Numbered from the stretch's first letter, positions 8,291-17,486 are shown. The stretch is DNA of 45,260 nt from Flavobacteriales bacterium (GCA_027066365.1 JAMONV010000027.1:1-45260), one strand, 5' to 3'. Program-made: numbers and translations. Notes: generated by a model from the letters alone, not told the origin.

Positions 8291-8316
8291 AAAAAGTCTC
8301 ACAAAGGAGACTTTTT
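8291..8316 (-). terminator. Hairpin terminator after the DUF2795 gene
   Basis: AAAAAGTCTC (8291-8300) pairs with GAGACTTTTT (8307-8316) around loop ACAAAG. The A and T arms make it bidirectional in form. It separates the DUF2795 gene from secA. Confidence 0.75.
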
Positions 8317-8337
8317 GCATTTCGGAACGGTCATAGT

Positions 8338-8559
8338 TTAATATTCATCTTCATTCCATAGGAAATCCTCTTCGTCGGGGTAATCCGGCCAAATGTCCCG
8401 GATGCTTTCAAAAATCTCCTCGTCATCTTCGATTTCCTGCAAATTTTCCACCACTTCCAGCGGAGCGCCGGTTCTAATGGCATAATCGATTAATTCGTCC
8501 TTGGTAGCCGGCCAAGGAGCGTCACTCAAATAGGAGGCAAGTTCGAGTGTCCAATACAT
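8338..8559 (-). CDS. Small acidic DUF2795 protein
   Basis: The 73-residue protein begins MYWTLELASYLSDAPWPATK, followed by DELIDYAIRTGAPLEVVENL. The pattern of a helix, then PATKDELIDYA, then a PLEVVENL helix is the DUF2795 fold found as stand-alone proteins throughout Bacteroidota. The second half is very acidic (repeated Asp/Glu) and ends EDFLWNEDEY. No signal peptide or membrane segment is present, so it is cytoplasmic. Function is unknown; the acidic tail could suit binding to a basic partner. A strong hairpin terminator follows. Confidence 0.85.
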   Translation of the reverse strand: MYWTLELASYLSDAPWPATKDELIDYAIRTGAPLEVVENLQEIEDDEEIFESIRDIWPDYPDEEDFLWNEDEY

Positions 8560-8617
8560 AGCTTCTATCGATTTTAAAATTTTTGCGAAAGTATAACAAA
8601 TCTTTTGTTTTTAAAAA

Positions 8618-9187
8618 TCATTTTTCTGGCATCCACGGAATTTCTTCCGCTCCATAGTCCTTTGACAATTTTCGTGCCAAAACAAATAAATAATCCGATA
8701 AACGATTTATATAGCTAAGATAATTATTATCAAAGGCCTGCATTTCAAATAATGCGGTCATTCTTCGTTCGGCCCGGCGACAAACCGTTCGGGCGATATG
8801 ACAAAACGACACCACCGGATGACCGCCCGGCAATACAAAATATCGTAAAAGCGGAAGTGCTTGATTCATTTCGTCGATTCTTTTTTCCAGCCATTTAATG
8901 TCGTTTTTATCGATATCTTTAATCTCCAAACGTTTCTTACCGTTCTTCAAAAAAACCTTATCCGGGTCCAAAGCAATAAATGTTCCCAAAACAAATAAAT
9001 CGTTCTGAATTTTCATCAAATCATCTTTTATCGCTTTTTGCGCCGTATGATCGCGGAGCAATCCGATGTATGATAAAAGTTCATCCAGTGTTCCGTATGT
9101 TTCGATTCGCAAGTGATGTTTGGGAACACGTGTTCCGCCCACCAATTGTGTTGTGCCTTTATCGCCGGTTTTAGTGTAAATTTTCAT
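8618..9187 (-). CDS. PduO-type ATP:cob(I)alamin adenosyltransferase
   Basis: This enzyme transfers the adenosyl group of ATP to cob(I)alamin to make coenzyme B12. The 189-residue product begins MKIYTKTGDKGTTQLVGG, the family's ATP-binding N-terminus, and carries FCHIARTVCRRAERR, the conserved Arg/Glu motif of the active site. I start it at the ATG at 9187 rather than the upstream TTG at 9196, because family members start with MKIYTKTGD. No cobalamin riboswitch elements are seen upstream. No B12-dependent enzyme gene is in the window; methylmalonyl-CoA mutase elsewhere would be a natural user. The gene is divergent from the large secreted protein gene. Confidence 0.93.
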   Translation of the reverse strand: MKIYTKTGDKGTTQLVGGTRVPKHHLRIETYGTLDELLSYIGLLRDHTAQKAIKDDLMKIQNDLFVLGTFIALDPDKVFLKNGKKRLEIKDIDKNDIKWLEKRIDEMNQALPLLRYFVLPGGHPVVSFCHIARTVCRRAERRMTALFEMQAFDNNYLSYINRLSDYLFVLARKLSKDYGAEEIPWMPEK

Positions 9188-9270
9188 AAAAACCAATTAT
9201 TAATTTAACCGCTAAAATAATCAGATTTTCATTGATTTGGAAATATACTTATTAAGCCCTGTAAAAAAAG

Positions 9271-9300
9271 TTTGCAGTTTGAAAAAAATTTATAACTTTG
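9271..9300 (+). promoter_or_regulatory. Promoter of the large type IX-secreted protein gene
   Basis: TTTG (9271-9274), 18 bases, then TAACTTTG (9293-9300), both matching the Bacteroidota -33 and -7 elements. The ATG follows at 9325, leaving a leader of about 20 bases. Confidence 0.75.
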
Positions 9301-9324
9301 TATTTAAGCTAAACATTAAAGATT

Positions 9325-12300
9325 ATGAAAAGAACTACCGTCTTAATCGCCATTTTGTTGAGTATAGCCGGACTATGGCGAATGCAAGGGCAAACATTCA
9401 GTGAAAACTTTGACAATCAAACGGTTGGTCAAGCTCCTGCCGGATGGACATCTTACACGACACAAACGGACGACCCCGGTTTTGTAGTGGCAAATGATAC
9501 AGGGGTTGCTCGTTCTTTTCCCCAATTCTTGGCGCATTACGGAGTGGATTTAAATCAAGAATCCACGGCCTGGATTGTTTCTCCCGCAATTAACGTCGGG
9601 CAAAGTCAAGAACTTATTTTTTACTGGCGTGAAAAGTGGTCTTATGCCTACAATTATAGCGGGGTATTCATTTCCACCGCATCCAATGATCCGCTCAATA
9701 ACTCTTCGGATTTTATCGAACTGGCCGAATTTAATCCCGATGATTACCCGAATACATGGAATCAGTGGAACAAAGCCATGTTCGATTTGCGAGCTTATGC
9801 GGGGCAAACCGTTTATATAGCTTTTAAATACACGGGCGACTTCGCCCATGACTTCTATGTGGACGATTTTCAAGTATCCGATATTCCGTATTGTAATCCG
9901 ACTACGAACATCAATGTGGTGGCATATACGGATTCCACATTGGAAGTTAGTTGGGATGCCGTCCAAAATGTAGATACTTATGAAATCGTGTGGGGTCCTC
10001 AAGGTTTCAACCCGGATTCCATTCCGGCTACGCAAGTAACGGGAACCTCCTATACGATAACCGGTTTACAGCCCGCCACATGGTATGATATTTACGTAAG
10101 AACCGTTTGTAGCTCGTATAATTACAGCTCATGGTCAGGACCTGAATCCGGTCGCACATCCGGCCCGCCGCCGGCCAACGACACATGTGGTGGCGCCATT
10201 AACTTAACCGTTTATCCCGTGGGTGGTGGCGCCGGAAACGAAACCGCCGGTGATACATGGGATGCAACAGCCAGTAGCATGTCTCAAACTTCTTGCGATA
10301 GTTATGGAGTCAATTTGGATTTGTTCTATACCTTCACGGCTCCGGCCGATGGTAATGTCGTCATTCTAACCGGTGGCCCCCAAGGCGACCGGATTGAAGC
10401 GGCTATCTACGACAGCTGCGGAGGAAACGAATTGTTCTGTTTTTCGCAGGGAACGAGAAAAATAGCTACGGGATTAACCGCCGGACAAACCTATATTTTG
10501 CAAGTCTGGCATGATAGTTTCAACAAAGGACAATTCAATATCGTTCTGGAAGAACTGCCGCCTCCGCCCGCTAATAACGATTGCTCGGGTGCAATAGACC
10601 TTACCGTTTATCCCGCCGGTGGAGGAGCCGGTAATGAAACAAACGGCGACACAACAGACGCCTTACCAAGTAGTATGTCACAAACCAGCTGTGACAATTC
10701 CGGTACCAACCTCGATTTGTTCTATACCTTCACAGCTCCGGCCAATGGAAGTGTAAAAATTATAACCGGAGGAGCAACCGGTTCTCACATTGAAGCCGCT
10801 ATTTACGACGCTTGTAATGGAAACGAAATCGATTGTTTCGGACAAAGTTCGTCAAAAATAGCCACCGGTTTAACCCCGGGACAAACTTATATCCTTCAAG
10901 TTTGGCACGACCAAGGTAATGAAGGACCATTCACCATTGTTTTGGAAGAAGGACCTGATGCGTCTTCTAACGACACTTGCGATACGGCCATGTCATTATC
11001 CGTTGATACTTCCTGTAATCCCGTTATTGTCAATAACACCGGCGCCACCGACTCCGGTGTTGCCAGCCCCGGATGTGGCGGATACCAAGGAGGCGATCTG
11101 TGGTTTACAGCAGTTGTACCCGCTAGCGGTGCTTTTGTTGTTGAAACCTCACAAGTATCCGGTAGCAATGTAACCGATACCGGTTTGGCAGTCTATGCCG
11201 GTGATTGTAATAACCTTAACTTAATCGACTGTGATGATGACGGTGGTAACGGCCTGTTCTCACGCATCACGGTTAACAATATGAACCCCGGCGATACAAT
11301 CTATATCCGCGTTTGGGAATACGGAAACAACAGTTTCGGAGAATTCGGCGTTTGTATTTATTCCATTGATACAACACCGCCTGCCAATGACGATTGTGCC
11401 AATGCCATAAACTTAACTGTATATCCCGCCGGAGGAGGAGCCGGCAATGAAACCGATGCCAGCACCTATGCCGCTACGGCCAGCAGCATGTCTCAAACCA
11501 GCTGCGACAATTCCGGTACCAACCTCGATTTGTTCTATACCTTCACTGCACCGGCCAATGGAAGCGTGAAAATCATAACCGGGGGAGCAAGCGGTTCTAC
11601 CATCGAAGCCGCTATTTATGACGCATGTAATGGAAACGAAGTTGACTGTTTCGGACGGAGTTCCTTGAAAATAGCTACCGGTTTAACCCCGGGACAAACT
11701 TATATCCTTCAAGTTTGGCATGATCAAGGTAATGAAGGAACCTTCAATATCGTTCTCGAAGAAGGTCCTAATCCCGCCACCAATGACGATTGTGCTTCCG
11801 CTCAAGCATTGACCGTGAACGCTTCATGTACACCCGAAGTTGTCAACAATATAGGTGCTACCGATTCTGGAGTCGCTGATCCGGGTTGTGCCAGTTACAA
11901 CGGTGCAGACGTTTGGTTTACCGCCGTTATTCCTTCAACCGGTAACCTAACCGTTGAAACCGTCGATACGGGTGGGTCGGTTCATGATACCGGAATGGCC
12001 GTTTACAGCGGTGATTGTAACAATCTCAGTCTAATCGAATGTAACGATGACGGAGGTCAAGGTTACTTCTCAAAAGTGGAATTATCGGGACGAACTGCCG
12101 GTGAAACCATCTATATCCGTGTTTGGGAATACGGCGGAAATTCTTTCGGAGAATTCGGAATCTGTGCGCATGATCCCGGAACCTCTGTGGAAGAAATCGA
12201 CATGGCCGGATTTAACTTCTATCCCAATCCGACAAACGGAACCCTCAACCTTTCCGCCGATAAAAATATCTCCAAGGTGGAAATCAGCAATCTCACCGGA

Positions 12301-12432
12301 CAAATTGTTCAAGCCGGCGATATCAATAATACCAGTGCCACGCTGAATATTCAAAACTTACCTGCCGGTGTTTATATGTTGACCGTTTACATCGACGGAA
12401 ATCGCGGAACTTACCGATTGATTAAGGAATAA
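9325..12432 (+). CDS. Large secreted modular protein with type IX sorting domain
   Basis: The 1035-residue product has a signal peptide (about 1-22), a cleaved-adhesin/choice-of-anchor-J-like domain beginning SENFDNQTVGQAPAGW (about 24-185), and a fibronectin III-like domain (about 185-279). Five Cys-containing modules of about 125-135 residues follow in the order A-A-B-A-B: A1 about 285-410, A2 417-543, B1 549-682, A3 688-814, B2 819-951. A modules share NLTVYP-GGGAGNET and NLDLFYTFTAP; B modules share GATDSGVA, DLWFTAV or DVWFTAV, and IYIRVWEYG. They resemble bacterial pre-peptidase C-like beta domains. The C-terminus (about 962-1035) is a type A type IX sorting domain: FYPNPTNG, then LPAGVYML and a basic end. 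No catalytic domain is seen; a surface adhesin or structural role is inferred. It has its own promoter and terminator. Confidence 0.93.
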   Translation: MKRTTVLIAILLSIAGLWRMQGQTFSENFDNQTVGQAPAGWTSYTTQTDDPGFVVANDTGVARSFPQFLAHYGVDLNQESTAWIVSPAINVGQSQELIFYWREKWSYAYNYSGVFISTASNDPLNNSSDFIELAEFNPDDYPNTWNQWNKAMFDLRAYAGQTVYIAFKYTGDFAHDFYVDDFQVSDIPYCNPTTNINVVAYTDSTLEVSWDAVQNVDTYEIVWGPQGFNPDSIPATQVTGTSYTITGLQPATWYDIYVRTVCSSYNYSSWSGPESGRTSGPPPANDTCGGAINLTVYPVGGGAGNETAGDTWDATASSMSQTSCDSYGVNLDLFYTFTAPADGNVVILTGGPQGDRIEAAIYDSCGGNELFCFSQGTRKIATGLTAGQTYILQVWHDSFNKGQFNIVLEELPPPPANNDCSGAIDLTVYPAGGGAGNETNGDTTDALPSSMSQTSCDNSGTNLDLFYTFTAPANGSVKIITGGATGSHIEAAIYDACNGNEIDCFGQSSSKIATGLTPGQTYILQVWHDQGNEGPFTIVLEEGPDASSNDTCDTAMSLSVDTSCNPVIVNNTGATDSGVASPGCGGYQGGDLWFTAVVPASGAFVVETSQVSGSNVTDTGLAVYAGDCNNLNLIDCDDDGGNGLFSRITVNNMNPGDTIYIRVWEYGNNSFGEFGVCIYSIDTTPPANDDCANAINLTVYPAGGGAGNETDASTYAATASSMSQTSCDNSGTNLDLFYTFTAPANGSVKIITGGASGSTIEAAIYDACNGNEVDCFGRSSLKIATGLTPGQTYILQVWHDQGNEGTFNIVLEEGPNPATNDDCASAQALTVNASCTPEVVNNIGATDSGVADPGCASYNGADVWFTAVIPSTGNLTVETVDTGGSVHDTGMAVYSGDCNNLSLIECNDDGGQGYFSKVELSGRTAGETIYIRVWEYGGNSFGEFGICAHDPGTSVEEIDMAGFNFYPNPTNGTLNLSADKNISKVEISNLTGQIVQAGDINNTSATLNIQNLPAGVYMLTVYIDGNRGTYRLIKE
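10573..10956 (+). repeat. Intragenic direct repeat, copy 1 (module A2)
   Basis: This copy is repeated 813 bases downstream. Identical runs include 41 bases (10693-10733 with 11506-11546) and 44 bases (10864-10907 with 11677-11720). Identity at silent positions points to recent duplication or gene conversion. Confidence 0.85.
11386..11769 (+). repeat. Intragenic direct repeat, copy 2 (module A3)
   Basis: Second copy of the A2 module at an offset of 813 bases. It is more similar to A2 than either is to A1 (10177-10555), so A2 and A3 are the youngest pair. Confidence 0.85.
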
Positions 12433-12451
12433 TTATTCGAAGAGCCTAAAT

Positions 12452-12485
12452 AAAAAGCCGTCCGGCCTTCAACGGACGGCTTTTT
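12452..12485 (+). terminator. Strong intrinsic terminator
   Basis: AAAAAGCCGTCCG (12452-12464) pairs with CGGACGGCTTTTT (12473-12485) over an 8-base loop and ends in a T-run. It closes the large secreted protein gene. Confidence 0.92.
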
Positions 12486-12519
12486 TATTATCAGTCATGG
12501 ATTTACCGGAAAAATCTTT

Positions 12520-12527
12520 TATTTTTG
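12520..12527 (+). promoter_or_regulatory. Promoter -7 box for the hpt operon
   Basis: TATTTTTG matches TAnnTTTG and ends 16 bases before the hpt ATG, just after the upstream terminator. No clear -33 element is seen. Confidence 0.5.
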
Positions 12528-12543
12528 CAATCTAATTTAAAAC

Positions 12544-13080
12544 ATGAATAAAGAAGTCCGCCTTCACGATAAAATATTCGAATTGTTTATCTCTCATGAA
12601 GAGATCATGAAGGTTGTCAAAAATTTGGCCGCTCAAATAGAAGCGGAAATCAAGGATATACCGGTTTTTATCATTACGCTTAAAGGTGCAGCCAATTTCG
12701 GCATGGATTTTGCCAAATATTTCAACAAAAATGCCATCTTCGATTATATTCGCCTAAAATCTTACGACGGAATTTCCGCTTCGGGAAAACCGGAAGTCAT
12801 ATTAGACGTGACCGAAAACATCGAGGGAAAACAAGTATATGTATTGGAAGATATCGTGGATACGGGAAACACATTGGAAACAATTATACAAATATTGAAA
12901 GCCAAAAATCCCGCTTCCGTTAAAATCGTCGCACTATTCTTTAAACCGGAAGCATACAAGAAAAATTATCCCTTGGATTATGTGGGCATGTCTATCCCCA
13001 ATAAATTCATTGTGGGATACGGATTGGATTATGACGAATTGGGACGAAACCTTAACGACGTTTATCAACTCAAACAATAA
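12544..13080 (+). CDS. hpt: Hypoxanthine phosphoribosyltransferase
   Basis: The enzyme salvages hypoxanthine (and often guanine) with PRPP to give the nucleotide. The 178-residue product has the PRPP-binding motif VLEDIVDTGNTLE (about residues 100-112), an ITLKGAANFG loop, and the purine-binding C-terminal segment VGYGLDYDELGRNL. It is the first gene of a same-strand run hpt-adk-obgE-trmH-lipoprotein with short spacings (8 bases to adk). Pairing with adenylate kinase is consistent with purine nucleotide balance. A -7 box lies directly upstream. Confidence 0.95.
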   Translation: MNKEVRLHDKIFELFISHEEIMKVVKNLAAQIEAEIKDIPVFIITLKGAANFGMDFAKYFNKNAIFDYIRLKSYDGISASGKPEVILDVTENIEGKQVYVLEDIVDTGNTLETIIQILKAKNPASVKIVALFFKPEAYKKNYPLDYVGMSIPNKFIVGYGLDYDELGRNLNDVYQLKQ

Positions 13081-13088
13081 GCACTTTT

Positions 13089-13667
13089 ATGATTCACATT
13101 ATCATGTTCGGACCGCCAGGTGCCGGTAAGGGAACGCAAGCGAAATTGCTCAAAGACAAATTCAACTTTGCTTATATTGCCACGGGTGATATGTTCAGAA
13201 ATCACATCCAAAACGAAACCGAATTGGGGAAATTGGCGAAATCCTATATCGACAAAGGCGATTTGGTGCCGGATGAAGTAACCATTCGAATGCTTAAAAA
13301 CGAAATGAATATCAATCCGGACGTGGACGGAATCATTTTTGACGGATTTCCGCGCACCATCGCACAAGCCGAAGCCTTGGAAGAATTTTTGGCTGAAAGC
13401 AAGCGCGGCATTGATGCCGTATTCGCCTTGGAAGTACCGGATGAAGTGCTCATTCAGCGCATACTCAACCGTGGCAAAACAAGCGGCCGCTCCGACGATA
13501 CGGATAAAAATACCGTCATCAAACGATTGAAAAAATATAAGGAAGTTACCGAACCGCTCAAAAAATATTATCAGGAAAAACAAATCTTACACCGCATCAA
13601 TGGGTTGCAAAGTATTGAAGAAGTTCATCGAGAAATCGCCGGTATCTTAAACGAATTGACTCCATGA
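13089..13667 (+). CDS. adk: Adenylate kinase
   Basis: It catalyses reversible phosphate transfer between ATP and AMP. The 192-residue protein has the P-loop [10 protein letters not shown] (residues 8-17), the AMP-site segment ATGDMFR, and the DGFPRT motif. The lid segment is short ([15 protein letters not shown]), so this is the short-lid form lacking a zinc finger. Its stop overlaps the obgE start by four bases (ATGA), indicating translational coupling. Confidence 0.97.
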   Translation: MIHIIMFGPPGAGKGTQAKLLKDKFNFAYIATGDMFRNHIQNETELGKLAKSYIDKGDLVPDEVTIRMLKNEMNINPDVDGIIFDGFPRTIAQAEALEEFLAESKRGIDAVFALEVPDEVLIQRILNRGKTSGRSDDTDKNTVIKRLKKYKEVTEPLKKYYQEKQILHRINGLQSIEEVHREIAGILNELTP

Positions 13668-14656
13668 CCGAAGGAAATTTCGTCGATTATGCTAAAATAT
13701 TCATTAAATCGGGGAGCGGCGGAAAAGGTTCATCTCATTTGCGTCGCGAAAAATTTATTCCCAAAGGTGGTCCCGACGGTGGCGATGGCGGTCGCGGCGG
13801 TCATGTAATTCTTCGTGGAAATAAAAATTTTTGGACGCTTTATCATCTTAAATTTCAAAAGCACTTCAAAGCCGAAAAAGGCGGCGACGGTGCTTCCAAT
13901 CGCCGAACCGGAAAACAAGGAAAGGATATTATTATCGAAGTACCGCTCGGAACGGTGGCCAAAAACGCCGAAACGGGCGAAATTATCGGAGAAATTATTC
14001 GGGACGGTCAGGAAATCATCTTAGCTCAAGGAGGAAAAGGAGGATTGGGTAATTGGCATTTCAAATCGGCTACCAACCAAACACCGCGCTATGCCCAACC
14101 GGGTCTTCCTGGTGAAGAAAAAACCGTTATTCTCGAATTGAAAGTTTTGGCCGACGTGGGGTTGGTAGGATTTCCCAATGCCGGAAAATCCACGTTGCTT
14201 TCCAAGCTTACCTCCGCTAAACCGAAGATCGGTAACTATCCGTTTACCACATTGAAACCCAATCTGGGAATTGTCCCCTACCGGGATTTCAAATCCTTCG
14301 TCATGGCTGATATTCCCGGTATCATTGAAGGTGCCGCCGAAGGAAAAGGAATAGGGCATAGGTTCTTGCGTCATATCGAACGAAACGCCGTGCTTCTCTT
14401 TACTATTCCTGCCGACAGCAATCATATCGAAAAAGAATACCGAATCCTCCTTGAGGAACTCAGGAAATATAATCCCGAATTATTAGACAAAAAGCGGCTG
14501 CTTGCCATCACCAAATCCGATTTGCTCGACGAAGAACTCAAAACGGAATTAAAAGCCGAAATCCCCGAAGATCCGCCCTGCGTATTTGTTTCGTCTTTTA
14601 CCGGAGAAGGCTTAGACCGGCTCAAAGATCTACTTTGGAAAGCTTTGAACGAATAA
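13664..14656 (+). CDS. obgE: GTPase Obg/CgtA
   Basis: Obg is a ribosome-associated GTPase involved in 50S assembly and stress responses. The 330-residue protein has the glycine-rich Obg fold (about 1-160) with repeated GGDGG-type segments, then a GTPase domain with GFPNAGKST (169-177), the switch region [15 protein letters not shown] and TKSD. The optional C-terminal OCT domain is absent, as in many Bacteroidota. Its start overlaps the adk stop. Confidence 0.97.
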   Translation: MTEGNFVDYAKIFIKSGSGGKGSSHLRREKFIPKGGPDGGDGGRGGHVILRGNKNFWTLYHLKFQKHFKAEKGGDGASNRRTGKQGKDIIIEVPLGTVAKNAETGEIIGEIIRDGQEIILAQGGKGGLGNWHFKSATNQTPRYAQPGLPGEEKTVILELKVLADVGLVGFPNAGKSTLLSKLTSAKPKIGNYPFTTLKPNLGIVPYRDFKSFVMADIPGIIEGAAEGKGIGHRFLRHIERNAVLLFTIPADSNHIEKEYRILLEELRKYNPELLDKKRLLAITKSDLLDEELKTELKAEIPEDPPCVFVSSFTGEGLDRLKDLLWKALNE

Positions 14657-14685
14657 AACCCGAAAATTAATTCAAATTTGTTGCA

Positions 14686-15222
14686 ATGCGAAAACTTAAA
14701 ACCGACGAACTGAACCGCCTTTCCGTAGACGATTATAAGCAAACCGAAAAATGGCCGATGGTTCTAATTTTGGACAATATTCGTAGTTTGAATAACATCG
14801 GATCGATTTTTCGCACGGCCGATGCATTCCGGATTGAGAAAATTTATTTAACCGGATTCACCGCCACTCCGCCGCATAAGGATATTCACAAAACCGCCTT
14901 GGGTGCCACCGAAAGTGTCTGTTGGGAATACAGGAAAAACATTGTTAACTTGCTAACGGAATTGAAAAATATAAATTACTACATCATGGCGGCAGAACAA
15001 ACCGATAAAAGCCAAATGCTCGACACTTTTCATCCGCCCGAAAACCGAAAGTGGGCGCTCATCTTGGGCAATGAAGTGAAAGGCGTAAGCGACGACGCAT
15101 TGAAATATTGCGACATTGCATTGGAAATTCCGCAATTCGGAACGAAACATTCGTTTAACGTATCCGTAAGCGCCGGCATTTTCCTTTGGGATTTGTTTCT
15201 CAAATCGGAATTTAAACCATGA
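14686..15222 (+). CDS. TrmH-family (SpoU) RNA 2'-O-methyltransferase
   Basis: The 178-residue protein is a compact SPOUT methyltransferase. Motif 1 is in NIRSLNNIGSIFRTADAF, motif 2 in ALILGNEVKGVS, and motif 3 in EIPQFGTKHSFNVSVSAGIFLW, which together form the knotted AdoMet site. The short length, without an N-terminal RNA-binding domain, suggests a tRNA or rRNA ribose methylase, but the target nucleotide cannot be told. The GTKHSFNVSVS motif 3 resembles TrmH more than RlmB (whose paralogue is at 38854). It is 29 bases after obgE and overlaps the next gene by four bases. Confidence 0.9.
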   Translation: MRKLKTDELNRLSVDDYKQTEKWPMVLILDNIRSLNNIGSIFRTADAFRIEKIYLTGFTATPPHKDIHKTALGATESVCWEYRKNIVNLLTELKNINYYIMAAEQTDKSQMLDTFHPPENRKWALILGNEVKGVSDDALKYCDIALEIPQFGTKHSFNVSVSAGIFLWDLFLKSEFKP

Positions 15223-15848
15223 AAAAAATTTTCTTCATATTGTTTTTTTCGTTCATTTGGCTTTTATGGAGTTGTCGCCGGGAAAATACGGAACAAACCG
15301 GAAATCAAATCCTTTCTATCAAGAAAAATCACTATTTTCATCCTCATCAACCCTTGGTCAAATTGGAAAACACCAAGATATTGGACACCTTCACCTTATG
15401 GCGTGATTTATACCGTTTACTTGAAATTAATGATAGCCTGAATGAAGAAGAACTCAAAGATAAACTGAAACTCGTACACGATAAAATTATTCATATTCAA
15501 AGACAAAAATTTCCTCCCGAACTCGACACGAGCGACATCAAAAGCCGTCTTTTGCTTTTGCAAAACGAAAATCTTCAATTGCAATGGATATTGGATAAAA
15601 AATATGTTTATCCTTCAGCTGACAGTATCTTTCAACGTTATATCGCGGCAAGAAACGGGTTGTTCAATCAAATCAACTTCTTGGCATCGGACACGGTGAA
15701 TTACGAAAGAATTTTCCGGGAAAAAGCCCGGCGCGATAAAGAGATTGAAAATATTTTTAAGAACACCAATGATAGTGTAAATCAAAAACCGGACGCTAAA
15801 AGGGGGGTAACTTCAGTCCAAATTTTTCCCGTCGAAAAGCAAAGGTAA
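15219..15848 (+). CDS. Lipoprotein of unknown function
   Basis: The 209-residue protein has a lipoprotein signal peptide with lipobox LLWSC, the lipidated Cys near residue 19. The rest is mostly charged and helical, with heptad-like stretches such as NEEELKDKLKLVHDKIIHIQ. I recognise no domain; coiled-coil helices in the periplasm are likely. The start overlaps the methyltransferase stop (ATGA). Its last 36 bases overlap the convergent 3' end of cdd, and there is no terminator between them. Confidence 0.8.
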   Translation: MKKIFFILFFSFIWLLWSCRRENTEQTGNQILSIKKNHYFHPHQPLVKLENTKILDTFTLWRDLYRLLEINDSLNEEELKDKLKLVHDKIIHIQRQKFPPELDTSDIKSRLLLLQNENLQLQWILDKKYVYPSADSIFQRYIAARNGLFNQINFLASDTVNYERIFREKARRDKEIENIFKNTNDSVNQKPDAKRGVTSVQIFPVEKQR

Positions 15849-16295
15849 AATATTGGCTACGGAAGGGGTGCGCCAAATTTTTCCGGTTTCACCCGAAAAA
15901 TATATCTCAATGGGGCTTTTTTGCTTGATTTCATATTCGGCCATGCTTTGCCTGCAAGCACCACAGGGCGGTATGGGTTGGTTTATCGGTTTATGTTCAG
16001 ACCGTGCCGTAATGAACATTTTCAAAATTTTATTGCCGGGATACTGTGCTCCGGCATACCAAATCGCCACACGTTCGGCACACATTCCCGACGGAAAAGC
16101 GGCGTTTTCTTGATTGCTTCCGGTGATAATTTTGCCGTTGTCCAACAACAAAGCCGCCCCTACACGAAAATGGGAATACGGAGCATAAGCTTTTTCGCGC
16201 GCTTCGATAGCCGCATCACGCAAAGCCAGAATATCGGCAGGTAATTCGTCTAACTCAAATTCATCGATATATAACGGTATTTTTATTTTTCTCAT
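15813..16295 (-). CDS. cdd: Cytidine deaminase
   Basis: It hydrolyses cytidine or deoxycytidine to uridine products in pyrimidine salvage. The 160-residue protein has the zinc site MCAERVA (Cys72, catalytic Glu74) and PCGACRQ (Cys111, Cys114), the all-Cys ligand set of the homotetrameric class. The substrate segment SHFRVGAALL is also present. It lies 7 bases downstream of porV on the same strand; porU-porV-cdd is a known arrangement in Flavobacteriia and probably reflects shared transcription rather than shared function. Confidence 0.96.
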   Translation of the reverse strand: MRKIKIPLYIDEFELDELPADILALRDAAIEAREKAYAPYSHFRVGAALLLDNGKIITGSNQENAAFPSGMCAERVAIWYAGAQYPGNKILKMFITARSEHKPINQPIPPCGACRQSMAEYEIKQKSPIEIYFSGETGKIWRTPSVANILPLLFDGKNLD

Positions 16296-16302
16296 GTCCT
16301 TT

Positions 16303-17463
16303 TCAATTATTTTCCTTACCGGTTTTGGCTGTTTTATCCAAAAAGAAAGTCAGAGAAAAACGCATGGTTCCGTCAAGCGGTGTTTTGATCGGTGCGGTGG
16401 AAAACAAATAGGACATGTCCAATATAATAAAGTTGTATTTAAATCCCGCTCCAAAAGTGATGTATTTCCTTTTTCCCTTGATTTCACTTTCATGAAAATA
16501 GCCTGCACGCACTTTGAAGGCATCCATGTAAACATATTCCAGACCGAGGCTCCAGTTAAATTCCTTCATTTCTTCCGAAAAACCTCCCGGGGCGTCGGAA
16601 AAGGATTGAAAAATGCCCTGCATCCAGCCGACGTTATCGTTTTTTCCGGCAATGATTTCTCCTGTCACATCGTCGCGAATGGGCGGTGTGGGCACCAATA
16701 ATTTATTGGTTTCGCCCTGAAAGCGAATCGTGTTATAGGCATCGGCGATATAATCGAAACCGGCGCCCAATTTTAAATTGGTGGGAAGGAAATCGCCTTC
16801 ATCGCTTTTGTAGTAACGCATTTTGGGACCCATATTCATCAAATTGAAACCGATTCGGTATTTTCCCATGGCGTCGCCCAAGCTAAATTCTTCCGATTGG
16901 TAAAATCCGGATATATCGAAGGCTACATCTTTGGCGGCCGTCGCATCGCTTTGGCTGGTTTCCAATTTCAAATCCGACAAAATAAAACGCAAAGCCACTG
17001 CCATGGCATAATGGGGCGAAAGTTTCAAAGAATAGGATCCGTCGATGGCAAATTCGTTGGGGGAAACCGTCCCGATATCCTGTCCGTTTATGTCGGTCAA
17101 ATTGATTTGTCCCAATCCGAAATAGCGCAAACTGATTCCGTAGGCACTTCTGTCATTGATTTTGCCAAAATGGGTCAAATAAATCAGATTAATATCGTTG
17201 ATCAAGCGGCTTAAATACGGTGTATAGCTCACACCGAAACCGAAATTTTGTTCGGAAAAATAATACTTGGACGGATTCCACGCCTGAGAAAATGCATCCG
17301 CCGTAGTAGCTACGCCTTGATCGCCTAATCCTGCCGCTCGCGCATCGGAGGAAATCAACAAAAACGGAACCGCCGTAGTAATGACACGCGTATCATTGGT
17401 TTGTGCATAATTCCGAAACGAAAAAATCAACAGTAATAAGAAAGAAAAGCTTTTTTTTATCAT
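16303..17463 (-). CDS. porV: Type IX secretion outer-membrane protein PorV
   Basis: PorV (LptO) is a 14-strand outer-membrane barrel that takes cargo from the translocon to the attachment complex containing PorU. The 386-residue protein has a signal peptide ending in NYAQT, the family's N-terminal AVPFLLISSDARAAGLGDQGVATTADAFSQAWNP region (split here across residues about 33-66), then alternating beta strands. It ends after a strand (MRFSLTFFLDK) and a short polar tail. It directly follows porU on the minus strand, with a separate -7 box (17487-17494) in the gap. Confidence 0.95.
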   Translation of the reverse strand: MIKKSFSFLLLLIFSFRNYAQTNDTRVITTAVPFLLISSDARAAGLGDQGVATTADAFSQAWNPSKYYFSEQNFGFGVSYTPYLSRLINDINLIYLTHFGKINDRSAYGISLRYFGLGQINLTDINGQDIGTVSPNEFAIDGSYSLKLSPHYAMAVALRFILSDLKLETSQSDATAAKDVAFDISGFYQSEEFSLGDAMGKYRIGFNLMNMGPKMRYYKSDEGDFLPTNLKLGAGFDYIADAYNTIRFQGETNKLLVPTPPIRDDVTGEIIAGKNDNVGWMQGIFQSFSDAPGGFSEEMKEFNWSLGLEYVYMDAFKVRAGYFHESEIKGKRKYITFGAGFKYNFIILDMSYLFSTAPIKTPLDGTMRFSLTFFLDKTAKTGKENN

Positions 17464-17486
17464 CGTTTATGGTTGTTAGAGGTTTA

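Noticed and set aside
9188-9324. Cobalamin riboswitch upstream of the adenosyltransferase gene
   Set aside because: The gap is only 137 bases, is A+T-rich and shows none of the expected conserved B12-box words.
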